DNA from: Marinomonas sp. SBI8L
GTDB taxonomy: Bacteria; Pseudomonadota; Gammaproteobacteria; Pseudomonadales; Marinomonadaceae
Length of the DNA: 64,000 bases
Direction: 5' to 3'
Assembly (NCBI RefSeq): GCF_001624705.1
Contig: NZ_JSEO01000005.1
Location: forward strand, 310,001 to 374,000
Below the pieces are notes generated by a model. That model made no database searches and was not told the DNA's origin. It worked only from the letters and a program-made list of their open reading frames with translations. Shown in pieces: positions 8,690 through 17,113 of the stretch. Both the position numbers and the translations under genes were made by a program. Position 1 is the first letter of the stretch. Each line of letters begins with the position of its first letter.

Positions 8690-10276
8690 TTGTCGACCTC
8701 TTTACACAATGCCTTACAAGCACTTTCTACATATTGCATTAACGAACAAGACGCCAGTACGCTTACCTTTCACCGTGGAATAGAGCGAGAAGCACTAAGA
8801 GTAAACAATAAAGATGGCCGTGTTTCACATAAACCACACCCAATATCTCTTGGCTCGGCACTCACTCACAAATCGGTGACAACAGACTACTCAGAAGCCT
8901 TGTTAGAGTTTATTACTAGCGTTCACCCTGACGTTGAAGGTGCACTAGAAGAGCTCGACAACATCCACTTATTTGTTAGCAAAGAATTAAAAAAAGAAGG
9001 CGAGTCACTTTGGCCAGCAAGTATGCCTGGGCTAATAGATGGCGATAAAGATGTACCTATTGCAGAGTATGGCAGCTCAAATTCAGGCCAATTAAAACAC
9101 GCATACCGACAAGGACTTTCTTATCGCTATGGCCGTGTCATGCAATGTATTGCAGGCATGCACTATAACTTTTCTTTTGATGAAGACTTTTGGCGCTTCC
9201 TAAAAAGCTATAAAGAAGACAACCAAACCTCATCTACCGATTTCAAATCTGAGTCTTACTTCGCTTTAATCAGAAACTTCAGGCGCAGCTCTTGGTTACT
9301 CCCTCTTTTGTTCGGTGCATCTCCTGCAATCGACAAAAGTTTTTTACCAAATGGCCACAACAAACTAACAGAAACTAGCTCAGACACCCTTATTGGCGCT
9401 AATGCAACATCTTTAAGAATGAGTGATTTGGGCTACAGCAATGACGCCCAGGCGGATCTTTATGTTTGTTACAACGAAGTATCAACTTATATACAAACGA
9501 TTCGAAATGCGATTCAAACACCGTATTCTGAATACGAAAAAATTGGCGTCAAGGTTGATAATAAATATCGCCAATTGAATTCCAACATTCTTCAAATTGA
9601 GAATGAATACTATAGCGACATTCGCCCTAAGCGAGTGGCCCAGTCCGGTGAACACCCAAGTGCTGCATTAAGAGATAAAGGGGTTGAATATATCGAAGTC
9701 AGAATAATGGACTTAGACCCTTTCTCTGCTATTGGTATGAGTAAAGATACTCTCTATTTCCTCGACACATACTTGGTTTATTGCATGTTACGCGGAGATG
9801 AGAAGTTCACTTCAGAAGAGTGTGAAGCACTTAGATCTCTTCAGCAAGAAACAGTCACTCAAGGGCGAGATCTTGATAAAGTCATTCGCTTCTTAGAAGG
9901 CCCTGCTAGCATTAAAAATCAAGCAGGCATGCTATTAGATGACATTTTAGAAGTCGCCAATACACTGACTAAGCTAACAGGAAATGCAGCCTATGTTAGC
10001 GCGGTTCAACAACAAATTGACAAGATAAATCGCAAGCAAACATTACCTTCAGATCAAATATCTAATTTATCAATAGAAGAAGGTAGTTATGCTAAAGCGA
10101 TGTTAGCACTTGCGAACAAGCATCAAGCTAAATGGCAGGAAGAGTCTTTAAGCTCAGAAATTGAAAGCGAATTTCAGCAAGAATCTATTGCATCTATTCA
10201 GCGTCAAAAGCACATTGAAGAGAGTGACGAGCTAACTTTTGATGAGTTCTTACATGAGTATCTCAAACCTCAATAA
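8690..10276 (+). CDS. gshA: Glutamate--cysteine ligase
   Basis: Catalyses ATP-dependent joining of glutamate and cysteine, the first and rate-limiting step of glutathione synthesis. The protein has 528 residues, close to the 518 of E. coli GshA. Recognisable blocks are FHRGIEREALRVN at the N-terminus, TTDYSEALLEFIT, MQCIAGMHYNFSF, YKEDN and the later YIEVRIMDLDPFS. The start is TTG: AAGGAA at 8678-8683 sits six bases before it, and no in-frame ATG lies nearby. It is a single gene followed by a bidirectional hairpin. The weak start may be a translation-level control. Confidence 0.96.
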   Translation: MSTSLHNALQALSTYCINEQDASTLTFHRGIEREALRVNNKDGRVSHKPHPISLGSALTHKSVTTDYSEALLEFITSVHPDVEGALEELDNIHLFVSKELKKEGESLWPASMPGLIDGDKDVPIAEYGSSNSGQLKHAYRQGLSYRYGRVMQCIAGMHYNFSFDEDFWRFLKSYKEDNQTSSTDFKSESYFALIRNFRRSSWLLPLLFGASPAIDKSFLPNGHNKLTETSSDTLIGANATSLRMSDLGYSNDAQADLYVCYNEVSTYIQTIRNAIQTPYSEYEKIGVKVDNKYRQLNSNILQIENEYYSDIRPKRVAQSGEHPSAALRDKGVEYIEVRIMDLDPFSAIGMSKDTLYFLDTYLVYCMLRGDEKFTSEECEALRSLQQETVTQGRDLDKVIRFLEGPASIKNQAGMLLDDILEVANTLTKLTGNAAYVSAVQQQIDKINRKQTLPSDQISNLSIEEGSYAKAMLALANKHQAKWQEESLSSEIESEFQQESIASIQRQKHIEESDELTFDEFLHEYLKPQ

Positions 10277-10296
10277 GTTCAAGCCGAGATTGTATC

Positions 10297-10327
10297 TAAG
10301 AAAGCCATAAAGATTATGGCTTTCTTA
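10297..10327. terminator. Bidirectional terminator between gshA and the fliL-like gene
   Basis: Perfect 13-base inverted repeat TAAGAAAGCCATA / TATGGCTTTCTTA around a 5-base loop, between convergent genes. The A/T ends supply short U runs on both strands. Confidence 0.8.
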
Positions 10328-10335
10328 CCAAGCAG

Positions 10336-10740
10336 TTACTGAGTTACAAAGCTAGAGAAGAGCACATCTAAAATAGGTTCTTGGCCAGTTTCTTCTTTTA
10401 GCTTTTCGTTAAGTACATCAATCGCACCTTTACGAGACTCTTCTCTCGCGATAGCTCCCTTTAGCTGATTCGCTCTAAGCTCTGATAAGTAAATAACCAA
10501 ACCATCTCTTACGATTGGCATATTTGCTTCGATAATGCCTGCACTCTGGGCGCCAGAGGCTCTAATGGTAATACTTGCCTTAATATATTTGAGTCGATTA
10601 TTCTCCGTCGTATAATTCACAATAAAATCTGGTCTTAATTCAATATAAACTGGCATTGATGGGGAATCATTTTCAGCAAATGCACTCGAAGCTAATACCA
10701 AGCTTGAAATAAGTAGGGAAAAAACAATACGGAATAACAT
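10336..10740 (-). CDS. FliL-like flagellar basal body-associated protein
   Basis: About 134 residues with an N-terminal hydrophobic export signal (LFRIVFSLLISSLVLASSAFA). The soluble part has the FliL features YIELRPDFIVNY near the start and LNEKLKEETGQEPILDVLFSSFVTQ at the end. FliL proteins support stator function at the flagellar motor; here the gene stands alone, outside a flagellar cluster. I prefer the second Met (10740), which is preceded by GAGAG; the longer frame begins at 10752 without a ribosome site. The signal looks cleavable, unlike the anchor of classical FliL, so this may be a periplasmic paralogue. Confidence 0.75.
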   Translation of the reverse strand: MLFRIVFSLLISSLVLASSAFAENDSPSMPVYIELRPDFIVNYTTENNRLKYIKASITIRASGAQSAGIIEANMPIVRDGLVIYLSELRANQLKGAIAREESRKGAIDVLNEKLKEETGQEPILDVLFSSFVTQ

Positions 10741-10835
10741 GAGCTCTCTCATTTAAAGTTAAATTGACAGTATACTAACTCCCTATCAGGAGTTTTGTCA
10801 GTAGTAATTAGTTTAATAATCTTTAAGGAATTGCA

Positions 10836-11381
10836 ATGCCTAGCAAAGAAAACCAATTGACGTTTAAAGAATCGAGTCACAGCATTTTCAAATGGCTAAC
10901 TCCAACAGCCTTTCATGGGCTTATCGCATTTACCTCCTTCGCATTACTAGGCGTTGCCTTTTATATGGAGTATGAGATGGGGCTTGAGCCTTGCCCGTTA
11001 TGTATGCTGCAAAGGATTATGTTCTTAATCGTTGGCATAATTGCTTTAATTTCCTTCTTACATAAGTCTAGCTCAGCAATTAGATATTACGCTCTAGCCA
11101 TCACAACTTTTTCTGTTTTAGGCGCTGCTTTGTCTATTAGACACCTATATCTACAAAACCTACCTGAAGATCAATTGCCTGCCTGCCTGCCTGGGCTAAG
11201 CTATATGGTCGAAGTATTTCCTTGGCAAGAAGTCATGAGCGCTATGATTATGGGTACAGGTGAATGCGGCGATGTTGTTTGGACATTTTTGGGCTTAAGC
11301 ATTCCCGGTTGGACGCTAGTCGCATTTGCAGGAATTGCCATTATAAATTTTGTAATCTTTTGCAGCTTTAAGAAACGTTAA
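10836..11381 (+). CDS. dsbB: Disulfide bond formation protein B
   Basis: A 181-residue inner-membrane protein with four hydrophobic segments that reoxidises DsbA and passes electrons to quinone. The first redox pair is in EPCPLCMLQR (about residues 52-57). The second periplasmic loop carries Cys in LPACLPGL and GTGECGD. The match to DsbB in order and length is good. Its partner dsbA is about 12 kb away at 22986-23615. A long hairpin at 11408-11442 follows the gene. Confidence 0.95.
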   Translation: MPSKENQLTFKESSHSIFKWLTPTAFHGLIAFTSFALLGVAFYMEYEMGLEPCPLCMLQRIMFLIVGIIALISFLHKSSSAIRYYALAITTFSVLGAALSIRHLYLQNLPEDQLPACLPGLSYMVEVFPWQEVMSAMIMGTGECGDVVWTFLGLSIPGWTLVAFAGIAIINFVIFCSFKKR

Positions 11382-11407
11382 GCTGAGACTATTTACAATT
11401 CAAATTC

Positions 11408-11442
11408 CCCATCATCATTGCTTGCAGCCTAATGATGATGGG
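11408..11442 (+). terminator. Hairpin after dsbB
   Basis: CCCATCATCATT (11408-11419) pairs perfectly with AATGATGATGGG (11431-11442) around an 11-base loop. There is no T run, so it may be a 3' stabilising hairpin or a weak terminator. Confidence 0.5.
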
Positions 11443-11478
11443 CATATGCTAGGAAGCGTTAGGACATGCGATATATCT

Positions 11479-11504
11479 CAAATGCCATATCCAAATGCCA
11501 TAAA
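11479..11504 (+). repeat. Tandem 13-base repeat upstream of rsd
   Basis: CAAATGCCATA occurs twice with a 13-base period, and is followed by AAAT/ATTT pairing around 11502-11515. It sits 50-75 bases ahead of the rsd start and could be an operator. Confidence 0.35.
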
Positions 11505-11552
11505 TAAGAGATTTATCGCTAATGATATTAATCTCAAAATGGAGTCATACTC

Positions 11553-12023
11553 ATGTTAGAAGGTTGTAAATCTGCACAAGAACGTTGGGGTGGCGTACAC
11601 GACTTAATAGATCGCTGGTTAAATGCACGCCAGGCCCTCATTATTAACTTTGTCCAACTGAAGGAACGTGGCGAGTTCACACCTTTGGATACAAACAATA
11701 TTCAAAAGGTATGCGAGCAGTTAATTGATTATATCTCAACAGGCCACTTTGAGGTTTATGAACAATTAGCAAAAGAAGCTGAAGCCTTTAACGATGATGG
11801 CGCTCTATTACTGCTAAAACAATTACTACCTGAAATTCAAGGCACAACCGAAGTTGTGGTTGAGTTTAATGATAAATTTGACACAAAAGAGCACTGCAAT
11901 GAATTGCTTGGTGCACTTCCATTTTCTCTACAAGCTTTGAGCCTAGTTATGGCAGAAAGATTTAGCTTAGAAGATCGATTGATAGAAGAACTACATGAGG
12001 CCCATAGCGAGAAAAGTGCTTAA
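11553..12023 (+). CDS. rsd: Regulator of sigma D (Rsd/AlgQ family)
   Basis: A 156-residue all-helical protein that binds RNA polymerase sigma-70, freeing core enzyme for alternative sigma factors (Rsd in E. coli, AlgQ in Pseudomonas). The N-terminal signature RWGGVHDLIDRWLNARQ is clear, followed by a helical bundle. Its upstream neighbour is dsbB, and algQ lies near dsbH/dsbB-type genes in pseudomonads too. The next gene starts four bases after its stop codon, so the two are probably co-transcribed. Confidence 0.92.
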   Translation: MLEGCKSAQERWGGVHDLIDRWLNARQALIINFVQLKERGEFTPLDTNNIQKVCEQLIDYISTGHFEVYEQLAKEAEAFNDDGALLLLKQLLPEIQGTTEVVVEFNDKFDTKEHCNELLGALPFSLQALSLVMAERFSLEDRLIEELHEAHSEKSA

Positions 12024-12027
12024 TAAG

Positions 12028-12996
12028 ATGTTGGTTAAATCCTTTTTGGTGTTTTCTTTTTCTACCTTGTTAATCGCCTGCTCATCTGGGGATGCCGTTA
12101 GCACCTCAGAATTAGCAAGCCAAGGACTTTACTCTGCTGACATTAGTGATGATGCAAAAACGTCACTAGTAGGCTCAATCCAGCATGGAGGCAGCTTATG
12201 GTCAGTCCAGAGTAACGAAAGGCGTTTCAATTGGAACCATGCAAAAGATGAGTTCACTCCTCTAATCAGTGTTGATATTGACCCTAGTGGTAGTTATGCA
12301 ATTACAGGAGGAGCAAGAACATTAGTTCTTTGGAATACGGTGACAGGTAAATCTGAGGGTTTTTGGAACACACCTGGAGATATTAAGTCACTCATGGCGA
12401 ATGAGAATGGTGACTTCGCCTTGGTAGGTATGGATGATCAAACTGCGCGCTACTTTGATGTTAAAAACGGAGGCATCAAACAAACCCTTAGAACAGGCGC
12501 CATCGTTCGTGCCGTCGCCTTAGATAAAGCAGGTGAAATTGCCGTTACAGGAGACGACAATTACAACGTCATACTATGGGACATCAAAACAGGTGAACAA
12601 CGCCAGAAATGGCAGCTTTCAAATCGCATTGCATCTGTAGCCCTTTCATCAGATGGCAAATATGTTTTTGCTGCTGCACAGCTTGGCACAGCAAAAATTT
12701 GGTCAACAAGTTCAGGCGAAGTTGTCAGTGAAATAAGCACTGGCGGCCTAACATCTAGAAATATCACTTATGGTAAAGCAAAGTTTTCAGCTGATAATAG
12801 GCAATTATTAGTTGGCGGCATTAACAGTAGCGTAAAGTTATTAAGTGTATTAACAGGCGACACACTTAAATCTTGGACACTCAACAAAAAAGATAAATTA
12901 AGACCAACAGGTTCTTCAGTTCTTGCTGTCGCCTTCGGTTCTGGTGATAAGTATTATGCTATTGGCAGTAATGGCTTATTAAATATGCTTGATTAG
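12028..12996 (+). CDS. WD40-repeat outer-membrane or periplasmic lipoprotein
   Basis: About 322 residues. The signal peptide ends in a lipobox, FSFSTLLIACSS, giving a lipid-modified Cys. The rest reads as beta-propeller blades with WD-like endings: TLVLWNTVTGKSEG, TARYFDVKNG, NVILWDIKTGEQ, TAKIWSTSSGEVV, SVKLLSVLTGDTL, at roughly 40-residue spacing. I place the start at 12028, directly after rsd, because this puts the lipobox at the right distance; the open frame reaches 11995. It sits between rsd and a DUF423 gene in one direction. WD40 lipoproteins usually act as binding scaffolds, and the partner here is unknown. Confidence 0.82.
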   Translation: MLVKSFLVFSFSTLLIACSSGDAVSTSELASQGLYSADISDDAKTSLVGSIQHGGSLWSVQSNERRFNWNHAKDEFTPLISVDIDPSGSYAITGGARTLVLWNTVTGKSEGFWNTPGDIKSLMANENGDFALVGMDDQTARYFDVKNGGIKQTLRTGAIVRAVALDKAGEIAVTGDDNYNVILWDIKTGEQRQKWQLSNRIASVALSSDGKYVFAAAQLGTAKIWSTSSGEVVSEISTGGLTSRNITYGKAKFSADNRQLLVGGINSSVKLLSVLTGDTLKSWTLNKKDKLRPTGSSVLAVAFGSGDKYYAIGSNGLLNMLD

Positions 12997-12997
12997 A

Positions 12998-13399
12998 ATG
13001 AATAACCTAAACCCTAATATCGCGCGCGTATTCTATATCCTTCCACCTTTACTCGGTTTAATATCTGTAGCTGCTGGAGCATTTGGCGCACATGCACTCC
13101 AGAACGCCTTACCAGACAAAAACATTGTCTGGTGGCAAACAGCGAGTGACTATCTGATGTATCACAGCCTAGCATCTCTTTTTACTTTATCTTTTTACAC
13201 CAGTCTTCCCCAAATAAGGCACTGCTGCACCCTATTTAGTATCGGCAGCCTCTTATTCTGTGGCAGCCTCTTTTTTATGGCCCTCACAAGCAACAAATCT
13301 CTCGCTATTCTCACACCTATTGGCGGGCTTTTCTTTTTAGCAGGTTGGGGCTATATGATATGGCTCTTTTTAAGATTAAAAACCAAGACGACTAGCTAA
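12998..13399 (+). CDS. DUF423 family integral membrane protein
   Basis: 133 residues with four hydrophobic segments. The family hallmark is GLISVAAGAFGAHAL near the N-terminus, followed by WWQTASDYLMYHSLA. The biochemical function of DUF423 (YgdD) proteins is not established. The ATG at 12998 is one base after the stop of the WD40 gene; a TTG three codons upstream is possible. The tight spacing suggests translational coupling. Confidence 0.85.
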   Translation: MNNLNPNIARVFYILPPLLGLISVAAGAFGAHALQNALPDKNIVWWQTASDYLMYHSLASLFTLSFYTSLPQIRHCCTLFSIGSLLFCGSLFFMALTSNKSLAILTPIGGLFFLAGWGYMIWLFLRLKTKTTS

Positions 13400-13462
13400 A
13401 CAGACCTATATTAAGCTAGGATTGCCCCTCATTTTAAATTTCCACCTATTGCATTAAAAATC

Positions 13463-14188
13463 ATGACAGAACTCGACAAAAACCAAGAAAACAAACCCAA
13501 TTTAGACGAAATTGAGCATAAAAGAACTATCCGTAGCTTTGTTGTTCGTGGCGGTAGAATGACCGAAGGTCAACAAAAAGCCTATGACGAAAACTGGGAC
13601 TTTTATGGGCTTGATGTAGAAAATGGACTACTTAATTATCAAGATGTTTTTGGCCGTCAAGCAGACGTAGTAGTTGAAGTCGGGTTTGGCATGGGTAAAT
13701 CCCTAGTCGAAATGGCAAAAAATGCTCCAGAAAAAGATTTCATTGGCATAGAGGTTCACCCACCAGGTGTTGCTAAGCTTATGATGACAGCCAAGGAAGA
13801 AGAAGTTAAAAACCTAAGAGTATATTGCCATGACGCAATAGAAGTGATGGCTCAATGTATCCCCAAAGCTTCTGTAAGCTGCTTTCAATTATTTTTTCCA
13901 GATCCTTGGCATAAAAAGAAACACAACAAACGTCGCATAGTACAAGCAAGCTTTGCCAACCAAATCGCTGAAATTTTAAGTGAGTCAGGTAATTTTCATA
14001 TGGCAACCGACTGGGAACCTTATGCAGAACATATGATGGAAGTGATGGAAGCGCAAACAAACTACACCAATTCTGTTGGCGCAAATAAGTATCACCCAAG
14101 ACCTGAGTGGCGTCCATTAACAAAGTTTGAGTTGCGTGGAGAAAAACTAGGGCATGGTGTTTGGGATTTAATCTACACCAAGAAATAA
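13463..14188 (+). CDS. trmB: tRNA (guanine-N7-)-methyltransferase
   Basis: Methylates G46 in the variable loop of tRNA using S-adenosylmethionine. The 241-residue protein has the SAM-binding VVVEVGFGMGKSLVEMA, the family motif LFFPDPWHKKKHNKRR, and TDWEPYAEHMMEVME. It is preceded by the rsd-WD40-DUF423 group on the same strand and followed by a long inverted repeat shared with the convergent hns gene. Confidence 0.96.
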   Translation: MTELDKNQENKPNLDEIEHKRTIRSFVVRGGRMTEGQQKAYDENWDFYGLDVENGLLNYQDVFGRQADVVVEVGFGMGKSLVEMAKNAPEKDFIGIEVHPPGVAKLMMTAKEEEVKNLRVYCHDAIEVMAQCIPKASVSCFQLFFPDPWHKKKHNKRRIVQASFANQIAEILSESGNFHMATDWEPYAEHMMEVMEAQTNYTNSVGANKYHPRPEWRPLTKFELRGEKLGHGVWDLIYTKK

Positions 14189-14196
14189 CGAAACAT

Positions 14197-14233
14197 TTAA
14201 ATTGAGACAATTAAACTAATTGTCTCAATTTAA
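14197..14233. terminator. Bidirectional hairpin between trmB and hns
   Basis: A perfect 17-base inverted repeat (14197-14213 with 14217-14233; core TTGAGACAATTA / TAATTGTCTCAA) with a 3-base centre, between convergent genes. Confidence 0.8.
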
Positions 14234-14243
14234 TCAGATGAAC

Positions 14244-14639
14244 TTAAAGTTCACAGCTCTCACGGCTATTACCAGCATCAAAGTATTCTTGGAATACTTT
14301 TGGTGTGCGGCCACGTCCAGTCCATAAATGCTCTTCGCCATTTACTTCCAAACGATATTTTGGCTCAACACTTTTACCTTTAGTTGCAATTGCTTTAGGT
14401 GCAGAAAGTGCAGCAATTTCATCAAGTGTTAATCCGCTTTGAGCAATAAGTTTTGCTAACTCTTCTGCTTTCTCAGTCCTTTGAGCCTCTTCAGCTTGTC
14501 GTAAGCTTTCCTCTTCCTTAAGCTTTTCTAGTGCATTAGAAAAACCAGAAATTAGATTTTCTAATTGGGCAATGGTTAATTCTTTAGCAGCAGCGCGTGC
14601 TTTTGCTTTATTGCCAGCAAGTTCAAGTAAAAGACTCAT
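14244..14639 (-). CDS. hns: H-NS family nucleoid-associated protein
   Basis: 131 residues. The N-terminal two thirds are a charged coiled-coil oligomerisation region (about residues 10-75). The C-terminal DNA-binding domain shows YRLEVNGEEHLWTGRGRTPKVF, in which the TGRGRTP loop inserts into AT-rich minor grooves. Such proteins silence AT-rich, often acquired, DNA. AGGAT lies just before the start. The 270-base region to the divergent tex gene is strongly AT-rich and could be autoregulated. It is H-NS proper rather than MvaT, which lacks this motif order. Confidence 0.93.
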   Translation of the reverse strand: MSLLLELAGNKAKARAAAKELTIAQLENLISGFSNALEKLKEEESLRQAEEAQRTEKAEELAKLIAQSGLTLDEIAALSAPKAIATKGKSVEPKYRLEVNGEEHLWTGRGRTPKVFQEYFDAGNSRESCEL

Positions 14640-14909
14640 AATTATCCTCTGAATATAAAAAACGTGATAAATTAAATATAAGCACGTTACACATTAAAAT
14701 CAAAATGCATTCTAAATTAAGAATTGCAAAAAATCTAATGTGTTTAATTATTTCATTTAAAAAACCGTATATATAATGTGCTTTAAAGTCATTTCATCCA
14801 TTATTAAAGCCCGATTCATGAATCTATTCCTTTGAAATCATGCAAGAATAATGGATTTCTTATTTTTTTGTAAAAAGTTTGTAATGATAACTATTGGATT
14901 AAGTAATAA
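14640..14909. promoter_or_regulatory. AT-rich divergent hns/tex intergenic region
   Basis: 270 bases with very high A+T and many A and T tracts. It must hold the promoters of both hns (minus) and tex (plus). A TATATAAT lies near 14768-14777. No operator is evident. Confidence 0.4.
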
Positions 14910-17066
14910 ATGTTTAATTTAGAAAACCAACTAGCGAAAGAATTTAATATTTCTGTAAAAATTGTAAAAAACACACTTTCTCTGATTAATGAAGGTGCAA
15001 GCATTCCTTTTATTGCACGCTACAGAAAGGATCAAACTCAAGGTTTGAGTGATATTGATTTACGTAATTTCCAAATAAGACAAAAGCAATTACAAGAACT
15101 TGAAAACAATAAAATTAAATTAATAGAGAAGCTAACAAATAATAAACAACTAACAAGCGAATTAAAAAACAGCATTCAAGCAAGCCAAACAAAAAAACAA
15201 CTTGAAGAAATTTACGCCCCCTACAAATCAACCAAACTGAGCGTATTTGAATTAGCAAGAAACCTAGATTTCGAAACACTGGCTTTAGAATCATGGAATC
15301 ACTGGACATCCTGGAACGATGCAAAACTATTAGCACACACTAAGAATATTGATGAAAACATCTCTCTGGAAAACGCTAAGACACATATTATTAACCTGAT
15401 CAGTGAACCTCTATTATTGACGCCAGATTTCATACAAGCCTGTGAAACCTATATTTATAATACGGGTATGATCAACAGCCGTGTTATTAGAGGAAAAAAG
15501 GAAGCAGGTGAAAAGTACCGTGATTACTTCGACTATAGCGAGGCAATTAAAAGCATCCCCTCTCACAGAGCTCTCGCTCTTTTTAGAGGCAAAAAAGAAG
15601 GTTTTATTAAACTAGCACTCAGTTTATCTACAAATGAAATACCCCGTTTGGCTATAAACTTTTTAAATAGTCTCAACTTAAAATACACAGTTCGACAAAA
15701 TCGAACTTCTTTCATTCAAGAAGAGATTTTAAACCAGATATGGCTAACTAAAGTCCTCCCTAAAATAGAATCTAACCTATTGCTTCAATTGAAAGATAAA
15801 GCAGAAAATGAAGCATCTAATGTTTTTTCCCAGAACTTAAAAGCCTTATTAATGGCAGCGCCTGCTGGTAACAAAAGAATCATGGCACTTGACCCTGGAT
15901 TCAAAAATGGTGTCAAAATAGCCGTCATTGATGAACAGGGAAACTTTCTAAAAGATGCTGTCATCTACCCCCACCCGCCGCAAAACAAAAAACATCAAAG
16001 TGAAGAAACATTAATAAATTTAATTAAAAATTTTAGGGTTAGCTTAATCGCACTAGGAAACGGTACAGCATCGAGAGAAACAGACAAATTTCTCAATGAT
16101 TTAATTAAACGAGAAAATCTAGATGCTATATGTGTCACTGTCAGCGAGTCAGGAGCCTCTATATATTCTGCTTCAGAAATTGCTAGCAAAGAGTTTCCTG
16201 ATTTAGATGTGACTATTAGAGGCGCAATATCTATTGCTAGACGCTTACAGGACCCCCTATCAGAGCTTATTAAAATTGATCCTGAATCAATTGGTGTAGG
16301 ACAGTATCAACACGATATAAAAACAAGTCGATTAAAAGAGGCGTTGAATATTGTTATTGAGGATTGTGTTAACAAAGTAGGCGTTGACCTAAACTCAGCT
16401 TCTGCAAGTTTGTTAGAGCATATCTCTGGCCTTAGCCCAAGCTTAGCCAATAATATTGTCACCTATAGAAATGCACATGGTAGCTTTACCAATAGGAGTG
16501 AGCTAAAGCAGGTTAAAGGCATAGGCAATAAGAGCTTTGAGCATTGTGCTGGTTTTCTAAGAATTCAAACCAGTAATAACCCACTGGATGCATCTGGCGT
16601 TCACCCAGAAAGCTACCCATTAGTGGCTGAAATCGCCACAAAACTTGGCTCTTCGGTAAAAGCATTAATCAGTAATACACAAGCCATCGACAAGATTAAA
16701 TCACTGCGTAGTGAGTTCCCTCACATTGATAACTATACCTTTGAAGACATTCTTTTAGAGTTAGCCAAACCTGGAAGAGATCCTAGGCCTGAGTTTAAAT
16801 ACGCAAAATTTGACCAGGGAATAGAAAAGATTTCTGATCTAGTAGAAGGCAAGATTCTAGAAGGGGTTGCAACCAATATAGCGGCTTTTGGCGTTTTTGT
16901 TGACATTGGCGTACATCAGGATGGCTTAGTTCATATTTCACAACTAGCGAACCGCTTCGTAAAAGATCCTGCGAGCTTAGTGAAAGTTGGCGATATTTTA
17001 AAAGTGGAAGTGTTAGATGTGGACGAGAAACGAAAAAGAATTTCTTTAAAAGCCATAGGTCTATAA
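14910..17066 (+). CDS. tex: Tex-type transcription accessory / S1 RNA-binding protein
   Basis: 718 residues with the Tex order. An N-terminal helical region (SIPFIARYRKDQTQGLSDIDL) is followed by a YqgF/RNase H-like domain (IMALDPGFKNGVKIAV, ALGNGTASRETDKF). Next comes FPDLDVTIRGAISIARRLQD with SIGVGQYQHD, then helix-hairpin-helix motifs (about 480-560). An S1 domain at about 645-715 (GVFVDIGVHQDGLVHISQL) ends the protein. It stops directly after the S1 domain and lacks the basic tail of E. coli YhgF. Tex binds nucleic acid and affects transcription and RNA turnover. The gene is unusually A-rich, and several usually invariant spots differ (GFKNGVK in place of GFRTGCK). Confidence 0.93.
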   Translation: MFNLENQLAKEFNISVKIVKNTLSLINEGASIPFIARYRKDQTQGLSDIDLRNFQIRQKQLQELENNKIKLIEKLTNNKQLTSELKNSIQASQTKKQLEEIYAPYKSTKLSVFELARNLDFETLALESWNHWTSWNDAKLLAHTKNIDENISLENAKTHIINLISEPLLLTPDFIQACETYIYNTGMINSRVIRGKKEAGEKYRDYFDYSEAIKSIPSHRALALFRGKKEGFIKLALSLSTNEIPRLAINFLNSLNLKYTVRQNRTSFIQEEILNQIWLTKVLPKIESNLLLQLKDKAENEASNVFSQNLKALLMAAPAGNKRIMALDPGFKNGVKIAVIDEQGNFLKDAVIYPHPPQNKKHQSEETLINLIKNFRVSLIALGNGTASRETDKFLNDLIKRENLDAICVTVSESGASIYSASEIASKEFPDLDVTIRGAISIARRLQDPLSELIKIDPESIGVGQYQHDIKTSRLKEALNIVIEDCVNKVGVDLNSASASLLEHISGLSPSLANNIVTYRNAHGSFTNRSELKQVKGIGNKSFEHCAGFLRIQTSNNPLDASGVHPESYPLVAEIATKLGSSVKALISNTQAIDKIKSLRSEFPHIDNYTFEDILLELAKPGRDPRPEFKYAKFDQGIEKISDLVEGKILEGVATNIAAFGVFVDIGVHQDGLVHISQLANRFVKDPASLVKVGDILKVEVLDVDEKRKRISLKAIGL

Positions 17067-17074
17067 CAACAAAA

Positions 17075-17103
17075 CATGATCGGCTAATGATAAGCCGATC
17101 ATG
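17075..17103. terminator. Bidirectional hairpin between tex and hisF
   Basis: CATGATCGGCT (17075-17085) pairs with AGCCGATCATG (17093-17103) around 7 bases, between convergent genes. It has no clear T run. Confidence 0.6.
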
Positions 17104-17113
17104 CCTGCAATAA

